Assembly (NCBI GenBank): GCA_951799405.1
Contig: CATOGX010000079.1
Location: forward strand, 105,543-169,542
Direction: 5' to 3'
Length of the DNA stretch: 64,000 bases
DNA from: Agapetus fuscipes
Lineage: Eukaryota > Arthropoda > Insecta > Trichoptera > Glossosomatidae
Shown in pieces: positions 54,426-64,000 of this stretch. Within the stretch, counting starts at the first letter, position 1; every line of letters starts with the position of its first letter. The translations under genes and the position numbers were made by a program. The notes under the pieces were generated by a model that saw only the letters and a list, made by a program, of their open reading frames with translations, searched no databases and was not told where the DNA came from.

Positions 54426-55753
54426 TTGGTGCTAAGGTGGCCCAGCTGTCCGCAGTTCCAGCAGCGTGGGTCTCGTCTTCGAGGTCTCAGACGTTCCAGC
54501 ACTTTTTCAATTAGCTCCTCGGTTGTAGGTAGCTTGACCTCCTCTGCCTCGACTGCACGAACCCTGGCGTGGCCCCTGATGGACTGTTTGACAGCCTCAA
54601 ACTCGAGAGCTTGGCTGAGCGCCTCGTTCAAAGCCTTGGGATGGGCCAGTTTTACGGCTTGTTGCGTCTCCCATTCCCGCAATCCATTTAGGAACTTGTC
54701 CACTGCCAAGCTCTCACAGATGTCGTCGGAGGCTGTCGGGTAAGCGTCTCGTACCAGGCGGGCGATGTCCATTTCAAACTCCTGGAGGCTCTCGTTGGGC
54801 TTCTGCACCCTTGTGTTCAGCTGCGACTTGTACAGCTTCTCCAGGCACTTGTGGCCATAGCGCATATCCAAGCGCTGCTTCAGCTGCCCAAAGTCACCAC
54901 GGTTGTCCAGGGGTATGGCCTGCAGAACCCTGAGAGCGTCTCCTCGGAGCGACAGGCTGAGAACCGAAGCCTTCTTCTGCTGGCTCCAGGCTCCCATCAT
55001 GGCAGCCGTCTCAAAGAGGGTCAAGTATTCCTCCCACGACGTCTTCCCGTCGAAGGTTGGGAGGTTGTGCTTGGCTAGGGAAGGGTCATCATCCCCTCTT
55101 GTGATCCTGGTTGGAGTTGAGCATCCCTGGTCGGTCTCGTCGTGAAGGCCGCCTTTGGGGGAGATTCTGGTGGACTCCATCTGGCACTTGTCAGCCAGCT
55201 CGGCACGCAGACGGTCTTCCAGGTTTGACATCCGAGTCTCCATTTCCCCCTTCAGGGCCGAGAGGTTGGTTGTCATCTTCTCCTCTATTTCTCCTTTCAG
55301 GGTTGTGAGACTATCCGCTATCTCCGCCTTCAGGGTCCTGGCGTTGTCAGCCATCTCCGCCTTCAGGTCTTCCCTCAGGGTCTTGGAATTGTCAGCCATT
55401 TTCTCCTCCAGGGTCCTGGCGTTGTCAGCCATCTTCTCCTCCAGCCCGGTCAGGTCCTCCTTCAGGGTCTTGGCGTTGTCAGCCATCTTCTCCTCCAGGG
55501 TCTTGGCGTTGTCAGCCATCTCAGTCTTCAGTCCTGTCAGGTTACTGTTGATGCTGATATTTAGCTCGTCCAAGGCGCGGTCCCCTCCAGACGCCATGAC
55601 AAAATATGCCGGGTCTTCGCCTGACTGTTCCAAGGCCTCTATGAGGCGTGCTTGTAAGGCTGCCTTTCCTCCTGAGGTCTCCAGGTCCCTCTCCAGAAGC
55701 TCATTTTTAAGCTCAGTGACTTTGAGGTCCTTGACGTTCACTTTCGTTGCCAT
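54380..55753 (-). CDS. Gypsy Gag with SAP-like N-terminus
   Basis: 457 residues, open. Residues ~8-45 (LKVTELKNELLERDLETSGG...ALQARL) fit a SAP domain, a DNA/chromatin-binding helix-extended loop. Residues ~70-190 are heptad repeats (ADNAKTLEEKM), a coiled coil. Residues ~245-390 are the capsid-like Gag region (TSWEEYLTLFETAAMMGAWS, VDKFLNGLREWETQQAVKLA). A CCHC knuckle CWNCGQLGHLSTKC lies at 431-444. The start follows a leader with the PBS. Related broken copies lie at 13.1, 17.8-19.1 and 63.4 kb; this is the only intact one here. Confidence 0.92.
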   Translation of the reverse strand: MATKVNVKDLKVTELKNELLERDLETSGGKAALQARLIEALEQSGEDPAYFVMASGGDRALDELNISINSNLTGLKTEMADNAKTLEEKMADNAKTLKEDLTGLEEKMADNARTLEEKMADNSKTLREDLKAEMADNARTLKAEIADSLTTLKGEIEEKMTTNLSALKGEMETRMSNLEDRLRAELADKCQMESTRISPKGGLHDETDQGCSTPTRITRGDDDPSLAKHNLPTFDGKTSWEEYLTLFETAAMMGAWSQQKKASVLSLSLRGDALRVLQAIPLDNRGDFGQLKQRLDMRYGHKCLEKLYKSQLNTRVQKPNESLQEFEMDIARLVRDAYPTASDDICESLAVDKFLNGLREWETQQAVKLAHPKALNEALSQALEFEAVKQSIRGHARVRAVEAEEVKLPTTEELIEKVLERLRPRRRDPRCWNCGQLGHLSTKCPKPQKPRKQAAEN

Positions 55754-56402
55754 TTTTTTTCAAAATTTACGTCAAAACAAAAATATTTTCAAATTTATTT
55801 AATACAAGTTTTGAGTTTTATATATATAGCTGTTTTGAATACGTACTTTAGCAAAAATAATAATTTGTCTGATTACACTGATTGGTAGGTAGGTACTGTC
55901 TTTTAATATTTATTTTTAATTCACCAATATTTTTAACATAATAATGTCTGATAGTACATAATTATTTATTTCGTCTCAAGTCTTTCAAACACACAGGTAG
56001 GTACTTAATGTACATTCCCACACTTGTAAACAAAGGATAGTTATTCAAAAACTTTTTCTCGATGAATCTGGAACGTTCTTTTGTAATATTTTTCAAGATT
56101 TTTATTTATTTATTTTATTTTTTTAATCACACACAATAATAAAAAAACTATGGTCCAATTTGATGACTTTCTCAATGCGGTAAAATAGTCATTATGTTAT
56201 GTCCAGAATTATGTTCCATATGATGTTCCAGAATTTATAAGCAACTTGCTTTTGCGTCTTTTCTTTTAACAAAAATTTATTTAAACACTTGTTTTCACAA
56301 AAGTCAGTTCACACAAAGTTCAATTTGAATAAAGTTCATTTTAACACTATTTAATTTATTTTATTTATTTTTAGGAAGAAGATCTTAGTTTTTCTTGACA
56401 AT

Positions 56403-56418
56403 TCCGCACCTGACGCCA
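56403..56418 (-). promoter_or_regulatory. Primer-binding site
   Basis: Minus-strand TGGCGTCAGGTGCGGA, two bases inside the 5' LTR. It differs by one base (C for T at position 4) from the PBS of the 16.3-kb element. Confidence 0.65.
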
Positions 56419-56420
56419 AT

Positions 56421-56690
56421 TGTTACGAAATTAGGGTTCAATTGTCTTCAAATTAAAAATACACAGGTCTTCTTCAATAGTTATTTATTTTACACAGTTA
56501 CAAAATTTATTTTTACACTACTTTCTCGATTATTCTACTTGGTTTTGGTTCACTGATCAGATGGCTTCGATGTCTTTGTTAGTCGCTATGATACTGGCCC
56601 GCTCTGCAGGCCATTCGCACCTTTATACTCTGTAGAGCAGTATGATCTAGAACCAAAGTTGCTAGACGGTTCCAGAGTAATTATTACTTC
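56421..56690 (-). repeat. 5' LTR, truncated
   Basis: Matches the first 270 bp (on +) of the 49646 LTR up to TTATTACTTC, then switches to inverted pol. The U3 promoter part of the 5' LTR is lost. Confidence 0.9.
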
Positions 56691-57481
56691 AGCGTCTCTG
56701 GGACGGGCCGTACGAGATCTTGGAGCGCATCAACGATGTGGTCTACCGCATAAAAAAGAGACCAAACGGAAAACCAAGGGTCGTGCACTACAATCGCCTC
56801 TCACCATACCTAGGCGATAATGATGACCAACCAGCCCAAAAAGTACGACAGTGCGTCGCATCCGAAAGATCACCAGCCTTTGAGACGTTTTGGGAGAACG
56901 CGAAGGCAGGGCAGAAGTTTCGCCATGGAGTGACCACAGAAGTCCACAAGGACTTATTTGAGGTCACTAGGGACCACACACTGGCATGCAGTGTACCGGA
57001 AGATCTAGATATGTCTAGAGGAATTGCACGGGTCTTCCGATACAAATTCGGAGAACCGCAACCCTCGAGCAGCCCGCAAGGAAGAGCTCTGAGACTACCG
57101 AAGGGGCGTCAACAAGCATACTGCCTGGTTGTCCCGGATTCCAGCAACCTGGAAGAAGACTACAAGGCATTGTGGGACGGCCTTGTTGAGCTGCGTGACT
57201 ACATGTTGGAGGATCAGCAGGCGCGTCTGGCAATACCGAAGATGGGTGGCGGCCGCGCTAATCGAGACTGGCGGATAATCCGGAGTATGATTGAAGCAGT
57301 GTTCTCGGGAGTCGGCATCAGCGTCATGGTGTGCTGCGAGCAAGCGCAGCCGAGAGCCAGTGGGGAGAAATCCGTGGACTGCCACTTCTTCCTGACCACA
57401 GGGTGTCGACGTGGATCAGCATGCCCCTACCTACACAGAGTCAAGACTGTTCCGGGACGAAACAGTCTAGGTGGGGGGTAG
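56686..57481 (+). pseudogene. Inverted copy of Pol C-terminus (macro + CCCH)
   Basis: Reads on + from the GPY/F-like segment (open from 56720, 253 residues). It covers the complete macro domain and CCCH finger to the GGG end and polypurine tract. The protein is the same as the last 252 residues of the minus-strand Pol. It lacks protease, RT and integrase. The frame is open, but nothing shows it is expressed separately. Confidence 0.88.
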
Positions 57482-57955
57482 TGTTATGTAAATATAAATA
57501 TTGAAATAAGTATGGATAGTTATAGTTATAAGAATCCTCAAAAGTATTGGTAGGTAAGATCGATAATTATGTATAAGTGTAGAATTCTCTAGGCTAAGTA
57601 GGTATTTGTTATAATTATAGGAATACTGTGTTACATTTGTAGGTAGGATTTTGGTTGTATCTCTAGGTAGTACGTGAAGCGTCGAGAAGTAATAATTACT
57701 CTGGAACCGTCTAGCAACTTTGGTTCTAGATCATACTGCTCTACAGAGTATAAAGGTGCGAATGGCCTGCAGAGCGGGCCAGTATCATAGCGACTAACAA
57801 AGACATCGAAGCCATCTGATCAGTGAACCGAAACCAAGTAGAATAATCGAGAAAGTAGTGTAAAAATAAATTTTGTAACTGTGTAAAATAAATAACTATT
57901 GAAGAAGACCTGTGTATTTTTAATTTGAAGACAATTGAACCCTAATTTCGTAACA
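57482..57955 (+). repeat. LTR of the inverted arm
   Basis: 474 bp, TGTTATG...CGTAACA. Contains TATAAA (57749-57754) and AATAAA near 57867 and 57887. It lacks the U3 duplication of the 49646 LTR. Confidence 0.88.
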
Positions 57956-57959
57956 GTAC

Positions 57960-58340
57960 CTATAAAAACTGTTGGATTTATAATTGTGTTCAAAATAAAG
58001 CACTTTTTTATTTGTTAGGTTTTTATTCCGAATGTGTTCCAAATTCAAATTTCATAAGAATAATATTATTATTGCAAGATCTTGGTAGGTTAATAAAAGT
58101 ACCTATAAAATCTGTAGGATTTATAATGTGTTCAAAATACAGCACATTTTTATTTGTTAGGTTTTTATTCCGAATGTGTTCCAAATTCAAATTTTATAAG
58201 AATAATATTATTATTGTAGGATCTTGGTAGGCTAATAAAAGTACCTACCTATAAAATCCGTAGGATTTGTAATGTGTTCAAAATAAAGCACATTTTTATT
58301 TGTTAGGTTTTTATTCCGAATGTGTTCCAAATTCAAATTT
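57960..58340. repeat. Three tandem ~145-bp repeats
   Basis: GTGTTCAAAATAAAGCAC then TTTTTATTCCGAATGTGTTC recurs at about 57986, 58128 and 58273. The first two units end AATATTATTATTG. Non-coding. Confidence 0.85.
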
Positions 58341-58369
58341 CATGTTTGTGTGCTTGTTTTGGTTTAACA

Positions 58370-58607
58370 CAAAAAGGTGCTGTAATCGATCATGTTTATT
58401 TATTGAAAAAACAACAGTTTTAAAACTTTTAATGATGGAGTTGCACATCCGAAATTCTGAATAATATTTGTTGTGAATATGATGTGCATCTGTTCAGGAG
58501 TTCTTCAGTTAGCTAGTTTATAGTTATTAACGTTATATATATTTAGTTATAATAGTTATTAACGCACATCAATTTTGTATGGGGAGGCCGTTGCTTTTAT
58601 AATATAG
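58370..58607 (-). mobile_element. Helitron 5'-end fragment
   Basis: Diverged match to 12375-12580 (GTGCATCTGTTCAGGAGTTC, TTTTGTATGGGGAGGCCGTT). It ends at TTATAATATAG and is followed by a (TAGA)n run. Confidence 0.7.
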
Positions 58608-58639
58608 TAGATAGATAGATAGATAGATAGGGGGAAGAG

Positions 58640-59019
58640 ATAATTTTGAAATGAATAAAAAATATAGGTAGGTAGGTACTCAACGGAATTCAACCGAAAA
58701 AGAATCGACTTGGCAATGGCAACGATGGCAACTTTGAAGCCTATGTTGAAGTGCTGGCAATTTATTTGAAATTCGAATGTCAAAATGAGTTTTGTTTCTC
58801 GCATAGGTTTTACATAAAAAGGTGTTGTGATTGATCATGTTTATTTATTTAAAAAACAACAATTTAAAATCTACTAATGATGAGGAAGCACATCCCAAGT
58901 CCTGAACAATATTTGTTGTGAATATGACGTGCATCTGTTCAGGAGTTCTTCAGTTTGAATGCCATTAACGCACAATTATTTTGTATGGGGAGGCCGTTGA
59001 ATTTTATATTATAGGGGGA
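58640..59019 (-). mobile_element. Helitron 5' end
   Basis: Near-identical to 12222-12588. On the minus strand it starts TCCCCCTATAATATAAAATT after an A. No 3' hairpin is present, so it is truncated. Confidence 0.8.
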
Positions 59020-59214
59020 TAACAATATCTTTGCAAATTAGATCAGATGTTCTGAGTATCTTGGATCCATAGAAAACGCATTTCAGTTGAATTTGAAAAT
59101 ATTTTTTGCAGTTGAAGAACCTGTAATGTTAGAATATGTAATAGATAAGCTAATTTCTGTAACTTGTAAAGAAAAGACAGACATTATATCGCCAAATTAA
59201 AGGTAAAACTGAAT

Positions 59215-61425
59215 AAGTGCTTCATTCACTAAAGAAGAAATTAAAGTATCTATTGAATGTTTGAAGAATGGAAAGTCTGCTGGGTTTGATGGAATAAATG
59301 GTGAAATGTTGAAAGCAGGTGGTGAATGGATGTATGAACTATGTAAACTTTGTGTAAATGCAGGAGTGGTACCGATGGACTGGAGGAAAGCAGTCATTGT
59401 TCCTATTTACAAAGGTAAAGGGGACAAAAAAGACTGTCAGAACTTCAGACCAATCAGTCTACTCAGTATACCAGGGAAAGTCTTCTGTAATGTTATTATT
59501 AAGAATGTGATTCTGACTACTTGTGAAAGGATTTCCGATATACAGTCCGGTTTTATGGCCGGTAGAGGCTGTATTGATCAGATTTTTATTCTACGACAAC
59601 TTGTTGAAAAACAATTGTCGGTGAGGGGAAAGCTGTTTACGGCCTTTGTGGATCTGGAAAAGGCTTTTGACTCAGTAGACAGAGGAATGTTGTGGGATGT
59701 TTTAAAAGCATATGGAGTGAATGGGGCTCTCTTGAATGCGGTACATGCTAAATATGAAAATAGTATGGCATGTGTTCGTTTTGATGATGAGTATAGTGAA
59801 TGGTTTGAAGTTTTTAAGGGTGTAAGGCAAGGATGTGTGATGAGCCCATGGCTATTTAACATAGTCATGGAAAAGTGTGTTCGAGATGCTAGACTTGATG
59901 ATTGTGGATTAATGATAGGAGAGAGCAAAGTGAGTGTTCTACTGTATGCGGATGATGCAGTTCTTGTATCTGATTCAGCAGTAGAATTGCAAACAATGCT
60001 CTCTAGATTGAACGAAGCTCTGCTAGGTAATTATTTGAAATTGAATGCAAGTAAGACGAAAGTTTTGATTTTTGAAAGAAATGAAGAAAATACGAACTAT
60101 CTATAATCTATAATCTAAGTTGCAAGCATATATTCATTTAAAGCTCTCAGATGTATGCCCACAAACAAACACGTGTAGTTCGCGCTTACAAATGCTGAAT
60201 GTGTACTTACAAATAAAATCCAAACTCAAATGAACATAAGCCCTGCAACTCCTGCCGACATTCCCTGAAACAGGGGTGACATTGGCAAAGTGAACCATTT
60301 TTTACAGTATGGGTGGTCAGCCTCATACCAACCTATAAGTCAAGGAATACGAGTAATAAATGACATTTAAGTTTACAAAAAAAAAAAAACAAAACCTTAA
60401 AAATAAATCTATACAAAAAAAGTCAAAAATTTCTTATGCAAAAAATGTAGCAAACTAATAAACCAACATTACAAATCAGCATTGCAGATTAGCCGCCACT
60501 TCTTCCTGTCCTTGCATACTTCTTTCATTTCATCCAGAGTCATAACCTTTTTCATACAAGCTCTCCTTTTATTATGACTCTGGATATTCCATTCACTCGC
60601 TATTTCGAAACTATGAATTTAGAATAAACGGAATGAATGTTGATGTGGTAAATGAGTTTGTATACTTGGGAAGTAAGTTTGAAAAAGATGGAAGAATGAC
60701 AGGTGACCTTGAAAGAAGAGTAATGAAGGGCAGGTGTGTACTGGGTGCGACAGCTTGTATCGGCAAAAATCAAAACATATAAAAAAATGCTCGATTGGCG
60801 GTACACAGTGGCATACTTTTACCCACCTTGATGCGAAGCCTGGACGGTGAATGAAAGTGAAATTAGTAAAGTCCATACTGTTGAAATAGACTTTCTAAGT
60901 GTACGATTGGGAAAAAACAGAGTGACAGGGTGAGGAATGATTTTGTAAGAGAAGAATGTGGTGCAAGAGAAAGTGTGAAAGTGAAGATTAAAAGAAGTTT
61001 GCTAAGATGGTTTGGGCATATGGAGGGAATGAATGAAAAAAGACTGACGAAGAAAGTGTATGCTGCTAGGGTTTGTTAAAGTGAAATTGGTTTTATGATT
61101 ATGTATATATTGTTATTTATTGATTTAAAAAAAAAATGTAATTTGTCATGTATATTCCTTGACTTATAGGTTGTTATGCGGCTGACCACCCATACTGTAA
61201 AAAATGGTTCACTTTGCCAATGTCACCCCTGTTTCAGGGAAGGATGGCAAGAGTTGTAAGGCCTATGTTCATTTGAGATTGGGTTTTTATATTGTAGGTC
61301 CACATACGGCATGTGTTAGCGCGAAATTATACATATCTGCTTGTGGGAATGCATTTAATATAAATCTTAAATGATATATATCTTTGCAGCTTAGATTAGA
61401 TAAGATTAGATTAGATTCACTGATT
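59215..61425 (+). pseudogene. LINE reverse transcriptase copy, interrupted
   Basis: RT with NFRPISLLSIPGKV, FVDLEKAFDSVDR, GVRQGCVMSPWLFNI and VSVLLYADDAVLVSDS is open at 59261-60106. A same-family insertion breaks it. Coding resumes at ~60607 (RINGMNVDVVNEFVYLGSKF) and decays through stops to MRWFGHVE-like KRSLLRWFGHMEG near 61010. It jumps to a family-A 3' UTR (61135-61400) and ends with TTAGATTAGATAAGATTAGA. This copy ties the dispersed 3'-UTR repeats to an ORF. 5' end truncated. Confidence 0.88.
60101..60606 (-). mobile_element. Same-family LINE 3' end inserted antisense
   Basis: Begins at the TCTATAATCTAAGTTGC tail side, then the full antisense 3' UTR. It ends in antisense coding sequence (CTTCTTTCATTTCATCCAGA, CTTTTTCATACAAGC) of the same ORF C-terminus. 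Flanks CGAACTAT and CGAAACTAT suggest a short TSD. Confidence 0.8.
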
Positions 61426-61619
61426 TGCGAAATCGTGGATAAAACATTTCATTGCGGAGAACTTCTCATAGTAAGTGAATGAAATATAAGGAAACGATGA
61501 AAACTTCTAAATTACAGGGTTTTCACACTCGTTTAGTGTTTTCTCTCGTAGAAAAAGTTTTATCATCCTAGAAATCCTTGTTAACTTAATATGTCAATTA
61601 TTTCGTTTTACTTTTAAGG

Positions 61620-61910
61620 TAAGGTACTTGACTAATGTTCCCCCTGTTTCTGAAAAGGTTGGCAAAAGTTGCAGGTCTTATGTTGATTACAGGCCTTAAT
61701 TTTAATTTGTTAGTTCACATGCAGCATTTATAAACGCGAACCCACTCGTGTCTCCATTGGGGCATGCATTGAATAGGAATTATAAAAGTTATGGTATCTA
61801 TGCAACTTAGATTATATATTCAATATTAAAAAATCAAGCGCCACAATTATGTGTTAGCGTGAAATGACATTTGCCAGCTTGTGGGTATGCATTCAATTTG
61901 AATCATCTTA
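61620..61910 (+). repeat. LINE 3'-UTR-type repeat (family B)
   Basis: One isolated unit of the Helitron-array type (CCCCTGTTTCTGAAAAGGTT, TGTTAGCGTGAAATGACATT) outside a Helitron. Confidence 0.75.
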
Positions 61911-62480
61911 TGTATAAAATTCTTGGGGGTATTTGCGTCTGTTTTTTTCGGATTTGCAAAAATGTTTTTAAAATGTTTTCAAAAAGCCGCAGAGTAGACG
62001 GAGTACAAGATGGCTGACGGAACGGGATCGGAATTTTGATCTCATCATAAGTTTATATTCAAAATTAGAACGATAAATAAACGGCATGAATTTGAACGTT
62101 GTAAAAATATAAAATGGTGGTGAAAAATATAAAAGTTAACTGTGTATGAGGGAAAGAAGTTTATCCAGATAAAAGTAATGAATCGCGATAATACACACCG
62201 TGATGTTTGCAGCTGTCAAAGTTTTGAATTTCGATGATTTTGATAAATTTACAATCACACGTTTTTTGCACGAACTTTGAAAAGCTAACGAGTTTTATAT
62301 TACAGCTTTATGATTCCATGCAAAAAGAAAATTGTACAATACGTGTCATAATGTGATCATTACTTTTTATTAAAATGTAAAAATCGGGTGCGACTAACCT
62401 CAAAATCACGTCTGACGTTTCACCGATGCGTACGCGTTCCAAATTCAAATAAAATTCAAGCTGTGTATTCTATTCCAAAC
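61911..62480. other. Unassigned sequence
   Basis: No recognisable gene, RNA or repeat. Confidence 0.35.
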
Positions 62481-63383
62481 AAAAATTCAAAAGTGTGAAT
62501 AGTGAATTGTGGCGGGATTCTCGACATGTATTCCAACGAGAGGCAGTCTGCCCCCGCATTGATTTTTGGATGTAATATGTGGTTTGTGTTTTCGTTTTGT
62601 GCACTGTTTACTGGGACTTGTTACGTGATTGCTGGCGCTGGACACATATCTGACACCACCGGCTGCTCCGCCCGTCAGTTCCATGGTACAGGCGAGCCAA
62701 CGGCCGTGCTCCTGCCTTCTTGACATCCATAGTTCTGCAAATGGTGAGATCTTCCCTCTCAGAGAGATTGTTGAAGATCCTTAGTCCTTGGTCCATGATG
62801 AAGAAGATCAGAGATCTTGGAGGTGAAAGTTCCCTCGTTGCCTCCTCTGAGAATCTTCGTAGTTTTGGCCATTTGTGTGATCGTCTAGCTAAGGTTAGGA
62901 CTCCTCGTCGTGTGGAAGATAATGAAACAGAACGTTGTGTATTTTTTTGTTTTACCGTTTCAAAATCTACTTTAGTGGCAAACCCAAATTCGTTATCGTT
63001 TGATGTGGAACATACGCATTTTCTAACTAAATTGTAAATTCAAAATTATAATTAAAAAACTTACGAGATTTAAGTTACGTGTAATGCAAAATGACTATAT
63101 AATATTAAAACCGATTTTAAAACAAATGACTTAAATTTTTAATGGGATTTTGTGTTCTGTGAAGTTACTAGAACCCGCCCTGGCAAGGTCACGGCGTATA
63201 GACAAAAACATGGTAGTCAACGTATTCAAAGGCGTATACAAAACGAGGAACAAGGAAAAAAGGGGGGACGCAAATCGCGAATGGTTACTTAATGTGTTAA
63301 TTTTTGTTAGTCTTTTTATTTGACAGATAACATAAATTTACAAAATAACATTATAATAACAATATGAATAAATTACATTGCGC
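62481..63383. other. Unassigned; weak reading frames
   Basis: Frames at 62502-62723 (+) and 62720-63037 (+) are fairly GC-rich for the region. The second (LSERLLKILSPWSMMKKIRD) could be an old transposon or exon relic, but I recognise no domain. 63317-63322 is AATAAA on the minus strand, ~60 nt past the gag stop at 63384. Confidence 0.3.
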
Positions 63384-64000
63384 CTAGTGGTTGGGTTTCT
63401 GGGGTTTTGGACATTTGATGCTCAGATGACCCAGTTGGCCGCAGTTCCAGCAGCGTACTCCTCGCCTCCTGGGCCTTAGCCGTTCCAACACCTTTTCGAT
63501 TAGTTCTTCAATCGAAGGTGGCTTGGCCTCTTCTGCATCAACACCGCGTACTTTGACATGTCCTCTGATCGATTGTTTGATGGCCTCAAACTCCAATGCT
63601 TGGGTTAAAGCCTCATTAAGTGTCTTTGGGTGGGCCAGTTTCACCGCTTGTTGTGTCTCCCATTCATGCAGTCCATTAAGGAATTTGTCCACGGCCAGAC
63701 TCTCATAAATGTCGTCAGGGGCTGAGAGGTATGCATCTCTCACTAGTCGGGCAATGTCCATCTCGAATTCTTAAAGACTTTCCTTTGCTGTCTGTACTCT
63801 GGTATTTAGCTGGGATTTGTAAAGTTGTTCCAGGTACTTGTGCTCAAAACGCATGTCTAGGCGCTGCTTCAGCTCCAAATAATTCCCTCGGTTTTCCAAA
63901 GGAATGGACTGCAGCACACGCAGAGCATCTCCTCTAAGTGACAGGCTGAGCATGGACGCCTTGCTCTGTGGAGACCAATTTCAAAACATAGCTGCCGTTT
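63384..64000 (-). pseudogene. Gypsy gag copy (partial, runs off window)
   Basis: The minus strand encodes LSLRGDALRVLQSIPLENRG, YKSQLNTRVQTAKESL, FEMDIARLVRDAY, CCHC knuckle CWNCGQLGHLSIKC and KPQKPNH, then TAG. It is closest to the intact Gag at 54.4-55.8 kb. Lesions: TAA in place of Gln near 63773, and a TGA near 63981. No pol follows; a non-LTR sequence with AATAAA begins directly after the stop. Either a truncated element or a gag-only retrocopy. Confidence 0.85.

Larger units (their letters stand above)
49646..57955 (-). mobile_element. Autonomous-type Gypsy LTR element with inverted terminal arm
   Basis: From left to right: 3' LTR (49646-50162), pol (50163-54425), gag (54380-55753), leader and PBS, and the first 270 bp of the 5' LTR (56421-56690). 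It then switches, at ACTTC shared by both sides, into an opposite-strand copy of the element's own end (pol C-terminus 56686-57481, then a complete LTR 57482-57955). Both outer tips are therefore the same LTR terminus. Flanks CTAT and GTAC do not match, so no TSD is visible. Gag and Pol frames are open throughout. Confidence 0.92.

Noticed and set aside
62502..63037. Host gene exons
   Set aside because: No recognisable domain, splice pairing or family match; left as unassigned sequence.

Overview
The window looks like animal, almost certainly insect and probably lepidopteran, nuclear DNA. It is AT-rich and intron-bearing, carries Helitrons with CTAG 3' ends and tRNA-derived SINEs, and is sprinkled with GTAGGTAC-type steps that I associate with moths and butterflies (inference). 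No prokaryotic or organellar feature was seen.

Only one host gene can be supported. It is a short-chain dehydrogenase/reductase (SDR) resembling DHRSX, on the + strand, with exons at 8569-8716, 32032-32228 and 41408-41713. The three exons join in phase and give 217 residues with the TGxxxGxG, NNAG, catalytic Ser and YxxxK motifs. The C-terminal third was not found. The introns (23.3 kb, 9.2 kb, and an unfinished third) are packed with transposons.

Layout. 0-8.5 kb: a foldback MITE, two hAT-type MITEs, a CR1/L2-like LINE remnant, dispersed LINE 3'-UTR repeats, and the promoter side of the SDR gene. 9.0-12.6 kb: a Helitron (minus) with a tandem array of ~410-bp units. 13.1-20.2 kb: two damaged or non-autonomous copies of a Ty3/Gypsy-type LTR element. 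20.5-22.7 kb: two 1-kb MITEs head to head. 22.9-30.4 kb: a DNA transposon with an unfamiliar transposase, itself hit by a LINE with an intact 754-aa ORF, a second Helitron and a 5S-rRNA/tRNA fusion SINE. 32.6-34.7 kb: a pogo-like element inside a 47-bp satellite. 35-43 kb: SINE dimers, 15-bp minisatellites and MITEs. 44.2-46.9 kb: a DNA transposon with ~108-bp inverted repeats. 49.6-58.0 kb: an apparently coding-competent Gypsy element whose 5' LTR is replaced by an inverted copy of its own 3' end. 58-64 kb: Helitron ends, a LINE with a same-family insertion, and a gag pseudogene.

Most notable is the Gypsy family. Its Gag starts with a SAP-like domain. Its Pol (protease, RT, RNase H, integrase, GPY/F) continues into a macro (ADP-ribose-binding) domain of the TARG1/OARD1 type followed by a CCCH zinc finger. 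A non-autonomous subfamily has lost protease, RT, RNase H and integrase but keeps the macro-CCCH module, joined in the same reading frame to Gag through a coiled coil. A retrotransposon that keeps an ADP-ribose module after losing its enzymes is my best candidate for an undescribed system. Two members of the family also show sharp strand-switch inversions, which points to aberrant reverse transcription or snap-back repair.
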